Positions 28,102-37,300 of a stretch of 48,600 nucleotides of DNA are shown in pieces. Position numbers and translations under genes: made by a program. Below the pieces are notes generated by a model that was not told where the DNA came from, did not search any database, and saw only the letters and a list, made by a program, of their open reading frames with translations. The DNA is from an uncultured Eubacterium sp. (GTDB taxonomy: Bacteria; Bacillota; Clostridia; Lachnospirales; Lachnospiraceae): assembly GCA_945946665.1 (NCBI GenBank), contig CAMEWO010000015.1:1-48600 (forward strand), read 5' to 3'. How positions within the stretch are numbered: position 1 is the stretch's first letter; each line of letters opens with the position of its first letter.

Positions 28102-28653
28102 ATGAAGATTGATACCGATACAAACAGGCCGGCTGACGATACACCGTCTTTCAGAGAATCTGAAGGAACCCAGGAAAGCCTTGATATAAAGTACATGAAA
28201 GAAGCCATTAAGCTAGCCAGAAAGGCAGGAAAACACATGGAGGTGCCCATAGGCTGTGTCATAGTCCATGAGGGAAAAATTATTGGCAGGGGATACAACA
28301 GGAGAAACACTGATAAAACAACTCTTGGTCATGCCGAAATTACTGCTATTAAAAAGGCAAGCAAAGTTATAGGGGACTGGCGGCTTGAAGACTGCACAAT
28401 ATATATTACTCTTGAACCATGCCAGATGTGTGCCGGTGCTATTGTCCAGGCAAGAATTCCCAGAGTTGTCATTGGCTCCATGAATCCCAAAGCAGGCTGT
28501 GGCGGCTCCATACTTAATATTCTGGAAATGCCCCAGTTTAACCATGTCTGCCAGGTGACCAGAGGTGTTCTTGATTCAGAGTGCAGCACACTCCTGTCAA
28601 CATTTTTTAAAAATCTAAGGGAATCCAAGAAAACACAGACCAGGGCAGATTAA
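28102..28653 (+). CDS. tadA: tRNA-specific adenosine deaminase
   Basis: Converts A34 to inosine in the anticodon of tRNA-Arg(ACG). The zinc and catalytic motifs are clear: GHAEI (His77, Glu79) and PCQMC (Cys107, Cys110), with VPIGCVIVHEGKIIGRGYN before them. The 183-residue form starts at an ATG with TTGGAG six bases upstream; the frame is open back to a TTG at 28021, without good signals. The N-terminal 30 residues are polar and not part of the usual fold. It is divergent from the SRP RNA; in B. subtilis tadA, scr and dnaX all point the same way. Its last codons run into a 35-bp tandem repeat. Confidence 0.95.
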   Translation: MKIDTDTNRPADDTPSFRESEGTQESLDIKYMKEAIKLARKAGKHMEVPIGCVIVHEGKIIGRGYNRRNTDKTTLGHAEITAIKKASKVIGDWRLEDCTIYITLEPCQMCAGAIVQARIPRVVIGSMNPKAGCGGSILNILEMPQFNHVCQVTRGVLDSECSTLLSTFFKNLRESKKTQTRAD

Positions 28654-28762
28654 TACCAGCTTATACAGATTAGGCTCAGGCAGATTAACACCAGCTTATA
28701 CAGATTAGGCTCAGGCAGATTAACACCAGCTTATACAGATTAGGCTCAGGCAGATTAACACC
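28646..28762 (+). repeat. 35-bp tandem repeat, three units plus a partial
   Basis: Units at 28646-28680, 28681-28715 and 28716-28750 and a 12-base part at 28751-28762. The second and third units are identical and the first differs by one base. The array starts within the last codons of tadA (each unit begins CAGATTAA, the source of the tadA stop) and ends 25 bases before the next start codon. It has no spacers, so it is not a CRISPR. Slippage is likely to change the copy number between strains. Confidence 0.97.
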
Positions 28763-28787
28763 GTTTTACGAAAGGACAGCTTATATA

Positions 28788-29333
28788 ATGCAGTTTGAGT
28801 ACCAGAATAACAATCTTACACTTAAGATTCTTGATACAAGCCATATAGATAAAATTATCGACTTCTACACAAGTAACAGGTGTTATTTTGACCCTTATGA
28901 AGCAGATAAACCTGATAATTTCTACACCAGGGAATTCATCACTAACCTTGTTGATGCGGAATATAATTCCTTCATGCATCGCAAACACGCCAGATATTAC
29001 CTGTTCTGCGACCTTTTTCCAGACAAAATCATCGGCAGTGTCTCATTTTCAAATATTAATAAGAGTATGAGTTCATGCATTATCGGATATAAGATAGACA
29101 GACAGCTGTGGAACCAGGGCTATGGAAGAAAAATGCTGACAATGGCTCTTAAGGCGGTTGTTAATGACTTACATATGCACAGAATCGAGGCATATATTCA
29201 TCCGAAAAATCTATACTCCCTTAAACTATGCCGCTCCCTTGGCTTTATAAGTGAGGGTACAGCTTACGCCTATGCAAGAATTAACGACAGGTGGGAAGAC
29301 CATCTAAGATATGTGTATATATCCCAGACATAA
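28788..29333 (+). CDS. GNAT-family N-acetyltransferase
   Basis: A 181-residue acetyl-CoA-dependent acetyltransferase similar to the RimJ/RimL group that modifies protein N-termini or amino groups of small molecules. The acetyl-CoA binding loop is seen in QLWNQGYGRKMLTMAL, preceded by the strand IGYKIDRQ and followed by MHRIEAYIHPKNLYSLKLCR and LGFISEG, the usual order. There is no signal peptide. The start has AAAGGA about 13 bases upstream, a rather long distance. It follows tadA after the tandem repeat and may share its transcript. The substrate is unknown. Confidence 0.88.
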   Translation: MQFEYQNNNLTLKILDTSHIDKIIDFYTSNRCYFDPYEADKPDNFYTREFITNLVDAEYNSFMHRKHARYYLFCDLFPDKIIGSVSFSNINKSMSSCIIGYKIDRQLWNQGYGRKMLTMALKAVVNDLHMHRIEAYIHPKNLYSLKLCRSLGFISEGTAYAYARINDRWEDHLRYVYISQT

Positions 29334-29377
29334 TGCCTTGGTCCAGTATTTATATGCTATAAGAAAGAAGGTTTTAT

Positions 29378-30403
29378 ATGAATACAGATATTACAAAACA
29401 AATGGAAATGGTACTGTACAGAACTGAAGATGATAATGTAACTGTCAGCGCCTTAATAAAAGATGAAACTATCTGGCTGACACAAAAAGCTATGGCTGAA
29501 TTATTCGGTGTTCAGACACCGGCAATCAGCAAGCATTTAAAAAATATTTTTGAGCAGGGAGAACTTCGTGAAGAAGTGGTAGTTTCCAAAATGGAAATAC
29601 CCACTCCACACGGTGCGATTCCCGGAAAAACACAGCTTTCCCCTACCAATTATTACAATCTGGATGCCATTATTTCTGTAGGTTACAGAGTAAACTCCAT
29701 TCAGGCAACCAGGTTCCGTATCTGGGCAACCGGTATTTTGAAGGAATATATGATTAAGGGTTTTGCTATGGATGATGAACGCCTGAAACAGGGTAAAACA
29801 GCTTTTGGAAAAGACTATTTCCGTGAATTGCTGGAAAGAGTTCGCTCCATCCGTGCCAGCGAACGCAGAATATGGCAACAGATAACCGATATCTTTGCAG
29901 AGTGCAGCATTGATTACGATAGAGATTCTGATACTGCATATCATTTTTATGCCACTATACAGAACAAATTCCACTATGCCATTACCGGTAAGACTGCGGC
30001 TGAAATTGTGTACAATCAGGCTGATCACACCAAAGAGAATATGGGATTAACTACATGGAAAAATGCTCCCGATGGTCGCATTCTCAAATCCGATACCCCG
30101 ATTGCAAAAAACTATTTAGACGAAAAACAGATTCGTCAATTGGAACGTGCTGTTACAGGGTATTTTGATTACATAGAGGATTTGATTGAACGGGAGAATG
30201 TTTTTACAATGGAGGAATTCTCCAAAAGCGTGAACGAGTTCCTTGAGTTCCGCAGATACGATATTCTGAAGGATAACGGACGTATTTCCCATAAACAGGC
30301 AGTGGAGAAAGCTTATCAGGAATATGACATCTTTAATAAGACGCAACCAATCGAGTCTGATTTTGATAAGGTAGTGAAAGGATTGGCAAAAATTGAAATA
30401 TAA
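29378..30403 (+). CDS. RhuM-family protein
   Basis: A 341-residue protein with strong similarity to the RhuM (virulence protein) family: IWLTQKAMAELFGVQTPAISKHLKNIF is a helix-turn-helix-like start, then SPTNYYNLDAIISVGYRVNS and ATRFRIWATGILKEYMIKGF, both hallmarks of the group, and further on ADHTKENMGLTTW. RhuM genes are scattered among gut bacteria, often on mobile DNA or near restriction and toxin loci; the molecular role is not established. AAGAAGG precedes the ATG. Neighbours are an acetyltransferase (44 bases upstream) and a MATE exporter (24 bases downstream); none suggests a pathway. I see no integrase or repeats marking an island. Confidence 0.9.
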   Translation: MNTDITKQMEMVLYRTEDDNVTVSALIKDETIWLTQKAMAELFGVQTPAISKHLKNIFEQGELREEVVVSKMEIPTPHGAIPGKTQLSPTNYYNLDAIISVGYRVNSIQATRFRIWATGILKEYMIKGFAMDDERLKQGKTAFGKDYFRELLERVRSIRASERRIWQQITDIFAECSIDYDRDSDTAYHFYATIQNKFHYAITGKTAAEIVYNQADHTKENMGLTTWKNAPDGRILKSDTPIAKNYLDEKQIRQLERAVTGYFDYIEDLIERENVFTMEEFSKSVNEFLEFRRYDILKDNGRISHKQAVEKAYQEYDIFNKTQPIESDFDKVVKGLAKIEI

Positions 30404-30427
30404 AGGAAATGAAGGAGAAGGAAAACA

Positions 30428-31756
30428 ATGAACAAGGATTTAACTGTGGGAAAAACAGACACAGTGTTGTGGAAGTTCTGTCTTCCACTGTTTGGAAGCA
30501 TTGTATTCCAACAGATGTACAACATTGCAGACAGCCTTGTAGCTGGCAAATTTATTGGAGAAAATGCTCTGGCAGCTGTAGGCAACAGCTATGAGATAAC
30601 TCTTATATTTATTGCATTTGCATTCGGATGCAACATGGGCTGTTCCATTATTGTCTCCCAGCTTTACGGGGCTAAGAAATACAGCAGGCTTAAAACAGCT
30701 GTTTCCACATCCTGCATCTCCAGTGGGATTGTGTGCGGATTACTTATGCTGATTGGGCTTCTTGGCTGCTCCCCTCTTCTTCATATGATTCACACACCAG
30801 AGAATGTATTTGCGGATTCCAAGCTGTATCTTGATATTTATGTGTGGGGACTGCCTTTTGTATTTTTCTATAATATATCAACAGGTATTTTCTCTGCATT
30901 GGGAGATTCCAAGACACCATTTTACTTCCTTGCTGTATCCTCAACTGCTAATATCGCTGTGGATATTCTTTTTGTCAAAGCATTTGACATGGGTGTTGCA
31001 GGTGTTGCCTGGGCTACATTCATATGCCAGGGTATAAGCTGTATCCTTGCTGTTATCACTGTTCTAAAGCGTCTTAACAATATTAAAGCTGATGAAAAAT
31101 GTCCTCTTTTTGACTGGGAACTTGAAAAAAAGATTGCCAAGATTGCCATTCCAAGTATCCTTCAGCAAAGCTTCATATCAATTGGAAATATAATGATACA
31201 GAGTGTTATCAACAGCTTCGGTGCCTCTGTTATGGCTGGATACTCTGCTGCAATTAAGCTTAACAATCTTGTTATTACTTCATTCAGCACCATTGGAAAT
31301 GGTATATCTAATTTCACAGCACAGAATCTGGGTGCAAAGCAGTTTGGCAGAATTAAGGAGGGCTTTAAAGCAGGACTTAAGATGGTCTGGCTATTCTGTA
31401 TTCCATTCTGCCTGCTCTATATACTGTTGGGAAAGACTCTGCTGCTTCTTTTCATGGAGAAAGGCTCCACAGAAGCACTTCTGACAGGACAGCAGTTCCT
31501 GTGGATTGTAGCACCATTCTATTTTGTTGTTTCTGCCAAGCTGGTGGCAGACGGTATTCTCAGGGGAATAGGCGCAATGTGGCAGTTTATGGTTGCCACA
31601 TTTACTGACCTTATTCTGCGTGTAGTATTAGCTTTTGTATTCTCAGGAATCACCGGCTCAGCTCTTGGCATCTGGTGTGCATGGCCTGTAGGCTGGTCTA
31701 TCGCCATGGTTATTTCGGTATGCTTTTACCATAGGGAAAGCAGGAAACTTCTTTAG
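30428..31756 (+). CDS. MATE-family exporter (second copy)
   Basis: A 442-residue membrane antiporter with about twelve helices. Typical parts are LPLFGSIVFQQMYNIADSLV, then GCSIIVSQLYGAKKYSRLK and GNGISNFTAQNLGAKQFGRI in the two halves. It is clearly different in sequence from the MATE protein at 11198-12574, so it is not a recent duplicate. The start ATG has AAGGAGAAGGA upstream. It lies 24 bases after the RhuM-like gene and ends 13 bases before the convergent peptidase gene. Substrate unknown. Confidence 0.92.
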   Translation: MNKDLTVGKTDTVLWKFCLPLFGSIVFQQMYNIADSLVAGKFIGENALAAVGNSYEITLIFIAFAFGCNMGCSIIVSQLYGAKKYSRLKTAVSTSCISSGIVCGLLMLIGLLGCSPLLHMIHTPENVFADSKLYLDIYVWGLPFVFFYNISTGIFSALGDSKTPFYFLAVSSTANIAVDILFVKAFDMGVAGVAWATFICQGISCILAVITVLKRLNNIKADEKCPLFDWELEKKIAKIAIPSILQQSFISIGNIMIQSVINSFGASVMAGYSAAIKLNNLVITSFSTIGNGISNFTAQNLGAKQFGRIKEGFKAGLKMVWLFCIPFCLLYILLGKTLLLLFMEKGSTEALLTGQQFLWIVAPFYFVVSAKLVADGILRGIGAMWQFMVATFTDLILRVVLAFVFSGITGSALGIWCAWPVGWSIAMVISVCFYHRESRKLL

Positions 31757-31769
31757 TCCATCCAAGATG

Positions 31770-32657
31770 TTAATCAACCGTAACATACACATTCTTTACA
31801 GGATAAATATCTGTACTCCATATGTCTTCAAATTGCTCATATGTTAATTTTCTGTTATATTGATTTTTATCATGTATATTTGAATTTTGTCTTGTTGAAT
31901 CAGCAATATATATATATTCTTCATCGTACCCAACAACAGCAATATAGTGCAATCCATTAGGTCTGTCTATGCTGATGGTTACGAGTGCAACAACGGGTTT
32001 ACCCTGGTTTAATCTGCATTTTAAGTTTTCTATATTTCCATGATAAGCATGGGCTTTTATGCCATAGTCTTTCAATTTATCAACAATATTGTGAACTGCA
32101 ACGTACCCAAAAAACTTATCAAATTCCTTGTAAAGTTCCGGCCCTTCAACTTTGATTCCTTGATTTCTAAGTATGTATGCCGTTGCATAGCCGGAACAGT
32201 CTGACCCTGACTGATATGCATAATAATTATCTTCTGAATATACATATATCTGCTCTGGCAGGTTTTCCCGAGATATCCGGTCTTTTGCCGGAACAACCTT
32301 AACCAAAAATGTGATGAGGCAAACCATACTCATTAAAACAACTGCTATAATACTCACTTTTTTAGTTTTCTTATATCTTATAATTCTCTCTGGTTTGTCA
32401 TTATCGGACCTGGTTATTTTACTTCCAAAGATTGTTCCCAGAAAAACAAATGGTCCAATAATATAAATTGCAGCATCAACCATTCTCCACAAAAATATAT
32501 AAATCATTATGCCAAAAACTGCTCCCCATATCATTCCAAAGAATGCCAGACTTTTTCTCTCTATTCCGTCAGCTTCTTCTTTTTTCTGTCTCCTGCCTAT
32601 ATCTATTCTTAAATATATTAATGATACAATTATCAGAATAACAGTACTTGCTTTCAT
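31770..32657 (-). CDS. membrane-anchored C39-like cysteine peptidase
   Basis: A 295-residue protein with four predicted membrane helices in the first 120 residues and then a papain-like C39 domain facing, by inference, the outside. The active-site Cys is near residue 153 (YQSGSDCSGYATAYIL, with the oxyanion Gln four to five residues before), His near 238 (GLHYIAVVGYD), and Asp follows in IADS. C39 domains usually cut the double-Gly leaders of bacteriocins as part of an ABC exporter; no ATPase part or bacteriocin precursor is seen here. GGGAGG lies four bases before the ATG at 32657, which is preferred over a TTG at 32675. It is convergent with the MATE gene, 13 bases apart. Substrate unknown. 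Confidence 0.82.
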   Translation of the reverse strand: MKASTVILIIVSLIYLRIDIGRRQKKEEADGIERKSLAFFGMIWGAVFGIMIYIFLWRMVDAAIYIIGPFVFLGTIFGSKITRSDNDKPERIIRYKKTKKVSIIAVVLMSMVCLITFLVKVVPAKDRISRENLPEQIYVYSEDNYYAYQSGSDCSGYATAYILRNQGIKVEGPELYKEFDKFFGYVAVHNIVDKLKDYGIKAHAYHGNIENLKCRLNQGKPVVALVTISIDRPNGLHYIAVVGYDEEYIYIADSTRQNSNIHDKNQYNRKLTYEQFEDIWSTDIYPVKNVYVTVD

Positions 32658-32782
32658 AATACCTCCCTTTGGCAAATTACTAACTATTCTGATAATAGTA
32701 CGTATTATCTTAAATTTCTTACAATTTGGTACTATTTAGCCTTGTTTTTTAAGAAAATATGACATATCATATTGGGGAGGCA

Positions 32783-33193
32783 TTATTTGTTTATGATTTC
32801 CAATAGTTCATTTGGGGTAACAATAAAAGGCTTTGAAGGAAAATGTTTCATATTTCCAGTGACAAGCATGGCATGTTTGTCTTGCTTTGACATGCATACT
32901 TCGTAAAAGACGAGATCCTTGGGGTCAGGTAAATCTTCTCCCGTTGAAATGCGGTCTGTACAGATGCCATACTTGAGGAAGTAGTTAATAATAGCCTGAA
33001 TCGTAGTTTCAGGAAAATGAAATTTTGTACGATGAAGAACATCACTATATTCGGTAAGAATTTCATCATTATATACCGGAGTAATTCTGTCAGTAAGCAA
33101 CGCTTGGAATACTTGTACTGTTGATGCATCTGGGTGTTTGGATAATAAAGCTGAAACAATTACATTGGTGTCTATGACAACAAGATATTGCAT
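32783..33193 (-). CDS. PIN-domain toxin (COG1569-like)
   Basis: A 136-residue PIN-fold ribonuclease, probably the toxin of a toxin-antitoxin pair. Acidic metal-binding residues are visible in VVIDTNVIVSALL (first Asp), ILTEYSDVL (Glu) and LPDPKDLVFYEV (Asp), with LVTGNMKHFP near the end, which matches the putative-toxin PIN family. AGGTGATACA precedes the ATG. It starts 8 bases after the stop of the antitoxin gene, so the two are translated from one message. A weak AT-rich hairpin follows at about 32755-32770. The RNA target is unknown. Confidence 0.88.
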   Translation of the reverse strand: MQYLVVIDTNVIVSALLSKHPDASTVQVFQALLTDRITPVYNDEILTEYSDVLHRTKFHFPETTIQAIINYFLKYGICTDRISTGEDLPDPKDLVFYEVCMSKQDKHAMLVTGNMKHFPSKPFIVTPNELLEIINK

Positions 33194-33201
33194 TGTATCA
33201 C

Positions 33202-33492
33202 CTACTTTCCGGACCGAACGGCTTCAATTTCAGCGTTGATGTCATCTAGAGTCATATCCTGTAAACCATTTTCTTCTGCAATTTTACGCATTTCCCAGAA
33301 TGCTGCTATAGCATCATCTCTTGTGGTATCAGCTGGAGCAGAGATTTCAAAGGGAATTCTTCTTTCTCGAACCACAGCCTTTGCAAAGATGTTAAATGCT
33401 GTGGTTGCGTTCATTCCAAAATCAGAACAAAGAGAATCAAATTGTTTTTTTAATGCTTCATCCATTCGGATACTAAAAGTTGCCTGTGCCAT
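33202..33492 (-). CDS. RelB/DinJ-type antitoxin
   Basis: A 96-residue protein with the ribbon-helix-helix start of RelB/DinJ antitoxins (ATFSIRMDEALKKQFDSLC, then GMNATTAFNIFAKAVVRERR and IPFEI). The C-terminal half is acidic and likely wraps the toxin. Such antitoxins usually pair with RelE/YafQ toxins, but the gene downstream is a PIN protein. GGAGG lies nine bases before the ATG, and its own promoter lies just upstream. It should repress that promoter together with its toxin. Confidence 0.9.
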   Translation of the reverse strand: MAQATFSIRMDEALKKQFDSLCSDFGMNATTAFNIFAKAVVRERRIPFEISAPADTTRDDAIAAFWEMRKIAEENGLQDMTLDDINAEIEAVRSGK

Positions 33493-33553
33493 AAAAATGT
33501 ACCTCCTTGCAAAAATCTATTTTATGTTCTAATTTATTTAATTTTATATCTAT

Positions 33554-33581
33554 ATTATACAATAATTTATAAAATATGCAA
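33554..33581 (-). promoter_or_regulatory. promoter of the toxin-antitoxin operon
   Basis: TTGCAT (33576-33581), 16-base spacer, perfect TATAAT (33554-33559) on the minus strand, about 60 bases before the antitoxin start. The surrounding DNA is extremely AT-rich. I see no clear palindrome for the autorepressor. Confidence 0.65.
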
Positions 33582-33648
33582 TAAACTATTTAAAAATGAA
33601 CCAAAGGCTGAATTGGATTATTTACATAACAGAAAGGCGTATATCATT

Positions 33649-34329
33649 ATGGAACCATTTTCTCAATCAGAAGTTATAAGAGTCTCCCGCAATTACCGTC
33701 CTGCCGGTTTTTCTATGAACACCATGGAAGCTTATCACTCTTATTATGGTATTGGCTTCCGTATCAAAGGGGAATCTATCATTTCATCTTTAGATAAAAA
33801 TTTTTTCGTTCACGCTGGGGATGTAATTCTCATAAGCAATGAACTATACCACAAAAGCACCTATACTTCACAGTCAGATGTGGAAGGCATCAGAATTCAA
33901 TTTACTAATGATTTGATGGAAAAATTATTTACCTGCTTTGACAAGCAAACAATTCTTAACCTTTTCGACCGTGTTGTAATACATATATCAGACCAGGGAA
34001 AAGATATATTCCAGCCTGTTCTTACCCAGGCTTTAGCATATTTAGAACAGAATTACAGTAATGACCCATCTCTTAAAGATACAGCTGATGCTGTGTCTGT
34101 TTCTTCAGGGTACCTTTCGCGTTTATTCACAAAAACATTTGGAATCAGCTATTCCTGCTACCTCAATAAGATAAAGATTAACCAGGCAAAATATCTTCTT
34201 ATAAGAACGAATATGCCCATAATTGACATAAGTCTGGAATGTGGATTTTCCAGCCAGAACTATTTCTGCTACGCCTTTAAAAATGAAACAGGCTGCTCCC
34301 CATTGCAATACAGGAAGCAGCACATGTAA
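33649..34329 (+). CDS. AraC-family transcriptional regulator
   Basis: A 226-residue regulator with an N-terminal cupin-like sensing half (FFVHAGDVILISNELYHKS) and a C-terminal AraC double helix-turn-helix (LKDTADAVSVSSGYLSRLFTKTFG, then PIIDISLECGFSSQNYFCYAFKNETGCSPLQYR). It likely binds a sugar or other small ligand and activates genes nearby. The frame is open to a TTG at 33613, which has AAAGG seven bases before it; the ATG at 33649 is given but the longer form is possible. It is convergent with the ABC transporter gene, 10 bases apart, and divergent from the toxin-antitoxin operon. Its target cannot be read from the sequence. Confidence 0.88.
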   Translation: MEPFSQSEVIRVSRNYRPAGFSMNTMEAYHSYYGIGFRIKGESIISSLDKNFFVHAGDVILISNELYHKSTYTSQSDVEGIRIQFTNDLMEKLFTCFDKQTILNLFDRVVIHISDQGKDIFQPVLTQALAYLEQNYSNDPSLKDTADAVSVSSGYLSRLFTKTFGISYSCYLNKIKINQAKYLLIRTNMPIIDISLECGFSSQNYFCYAFKNETGCSPLQYRKQHM

Positions 34330-34339
34330 TATATATTAT

Positions 34340-37300
34340 TTATTCACTTCTTAAAGCCACAACTGGGTCTTTCTTTGCAGCACTTCTTGATGGAATAATA
34401 CCTGCAATCAGTGTAAGAATTATGCTGATGCATACAAGCACTACAGCAACAGACAAAGGAAGGTATGCCTTAAGTCCTGCAATTCCTGTGACGTGCTGTA
34501 TCACCTTATTAATTGGAATGCATAAGAGTACTGTCACAATTACTCCCAACACACCTGAAGTAAAACCAATAATTACAGTTTCTGCATTGAACATGCTTGA
34601 TACATTGTGTTTTGATGCACCTATTGCACGAAGTATACCAATCTCCTTTGTACGCTCCTGAACTGATATAAGAGTAATTACTCCAATCATAATTGATGAT
34701 ACAATAAGTGATATTGCCACAAATGCAATCAATACATAGGTTACAGCATTAATGATTGATGTTATTGAAGACATCATAAGTCCTACGTAATCTGTGTATT
34801 TAATCTGCTTTAACTCATCAACGTCTTTGTTATAATCAGCTATGGCATCCTCTATTACATCCTTTGATTCAAATGTAGCTGCATAGAGATTAATTGAAGA
34901 TGGTTTATCTATATCCACACATCCTAATTCACTCATATTATTGTCATATGACGAATCAGAGAATTCCAGCACCTCATCATAATACTGGGCTTTCTGGCTC
35001 TGTGTATATTCCGTCATAGCCGCATCAAGAGCCATTGCGAGCTGCATTGGATTAACACTGCTCATCTGCTGTTTTGTCTGCTCAGCATACTGGTTCTTTA
35101 CCTGCTCTTCTATCATCTGACTGAACAAATCGGACATTTCCTCATCTGTCATAGATGAAATATAGGATTTAACATCACCTTCACTCATTCCCATCTGTTC
35201 AGTAAGAACCTGAATCATGGTATTATCCATATCATCCCTTGTCATATTTCCCATAGTTTGTGATACTGACTGTTCAAGGAAATCGTCGGAAGGAATACTC
35301 ATAATATCTATATAAGCGGCAGCTTTCTCGCTCTCGCTCAAATCTGATATATACTTGTCAAATTCTTTTGCTTTCTCACTCTCTGACAGATTACCTGTAT
35401 TTTCCCTGAAAGGAAGACCTGTAAATATATCAATTTCCGGTTTATCCTGCTGGGCTTTAACAGCTGGTGAATCCTTTGACTTGTCTATCACATACTCTGT
35501 AAGCTTACTTGTGTATGCAATTGAACCTGAAAGCATTCCTGCCACTGCCTCTTCATCAGGCTTTATAATTCCGGACACTTTAATTGGTGTTCCATTGTCA
35601 TACAGATAACGCAAGCCTGCATCTGTATCTCTTAAATCAGTGTATATATCCTTCTTCTCATCATAGGTATAACAGTTGGAATTAAGAATAGCCCTGAATT
35701 CCATATTGCATATATCTTCATATGACCAGCTACCTGTATCTCTTTCCAGTTCGGTTTTCTTTAATGCCGCATCGGTCATCTTATCCATATCTTCCTGGGA
35801 TTTAAGACCTAATGCATACAGAGTCAGGTCATCCAGCTCATTATTCTCATCAAGGACAAGCACTACTTCGTTATATTCTGTTGGCCATGAGCCATACACA
35901 AGATTATACTGCTTCTCAAGAATATCATTTACAAGCCTTCCATTATCTCCTGGAAGCATCTCCTGCCACAGCTTAATGTTTCCTCCACCCATTGATGACA
36001 TCATGGAATCCGGCATTCCTAACTGTGCACCAACATTAGACATTGCATTAAGGTCAACTCCCAGATTCTCAATTACCATCTTGTTAAGAAGTTCCTGTGT
36101 GTCGGAGTGGATAATTGTTCCATCTACATTTTTAGTGTACAGAAGAAGGTCAAAGTCATATGTATACTGGACACCATTTACTGCATCATAGAGTCCTGAC
36201 TTGCCATTCTCATCAGCTCTCTCATTCTCAATGTACTCTTTAAACGCCTTAAGGTCATTCTCCTTAGTTTCCATGTTGTTAAGAGCATTTATCATATTAT
36301 AGAGCACCTGCTTTGTGTACACCGCATCATTCTCATGCTGTACTTCACTGTCATCATGCACCCCCATAAATGACTTCATAAGTGTAGACATATCCACATT
36401 AGTCTCTTCAATTGTAAGGGGATACGACGACAGGGTATCCTCCTGCATCTTGTCAATATATCCTGAAAGTCCATTTGAAACAGAAAATATAAGGGCAATG
36501 CCGATGATTCCTATGCTTCCTGCAAATGAAGTAAGAGCTGTTCTCCCTTTCTTGGTAAACAGATTCTTAAGTGACAGGCTAAATGCTGTTGTAAGAGACA
36601 TTGATGGTTTCTTCTCTTTGCGTCTCTTCTTTCTCTTACTTTCTTCAGCCTGTTTTTCTTCTTCGGCTTTTTTACAGGCTTTAATCTCCTCCTCTGTCAA
36701 AGGCTTAGTATCCCCTGTAATCTCACCATCAAGGACATTAATAATTCTTGTGGAATATTTTGCTGCAAGGTCAGGGTTATGGGTAACCATTATAATAAGA
36801 CGATCCTTGGAAATCTCTTTTAAAATATCCATAACCTGTACGCTTGTCTCTGTATCAAGGGCTCCTGTTGGCTCATCTGCCAGTATAATGTCAGGATTAT
36901 TCACTAATGCTCTGGCTATTGCCACACGCTGCATCTGTCCACCTGACATTTCACTTGGTTTCTTGTTAATCTGGTTTCCCAGGCCTACTTTCTCAAGGGC
37001 TTCCTTAGCTCTCTGCCTTCTCTCTGATTTGCTTACGCCAGAAAGGGTAAGGGCTAACTCGACATTTTGAAGAACTGTCTGATGCGGAATCAGATTGTAA
37101 CTCTGGAACACAAATCCAATTGAATGGTTACGGTATGCATCCCAGTCACTGTCCTTGAAATCCTTAGTAGACTTCCCATTGATAATAAGGTCTCCATCTG
37201 TGTACTGATCCAGTCCTCCAATGATGTTGAGCATAGAAGTCTTACCGCAGCCGGATGGACCCAGTATGGAAACAAATTCACTTTCCCTGAACTTAAGATT

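Noticed and set aside
28646-28762. CRISPR array
   Set aside because: The repeats are directly adjacent with no unique spacers and no cas genes are present.
35676-37070. Plus-strand frames of 171 and 251 codons opposite the ABC transporter
   Set aside because: Antisense shadows of a strongly conserved ATPase-permease gene.
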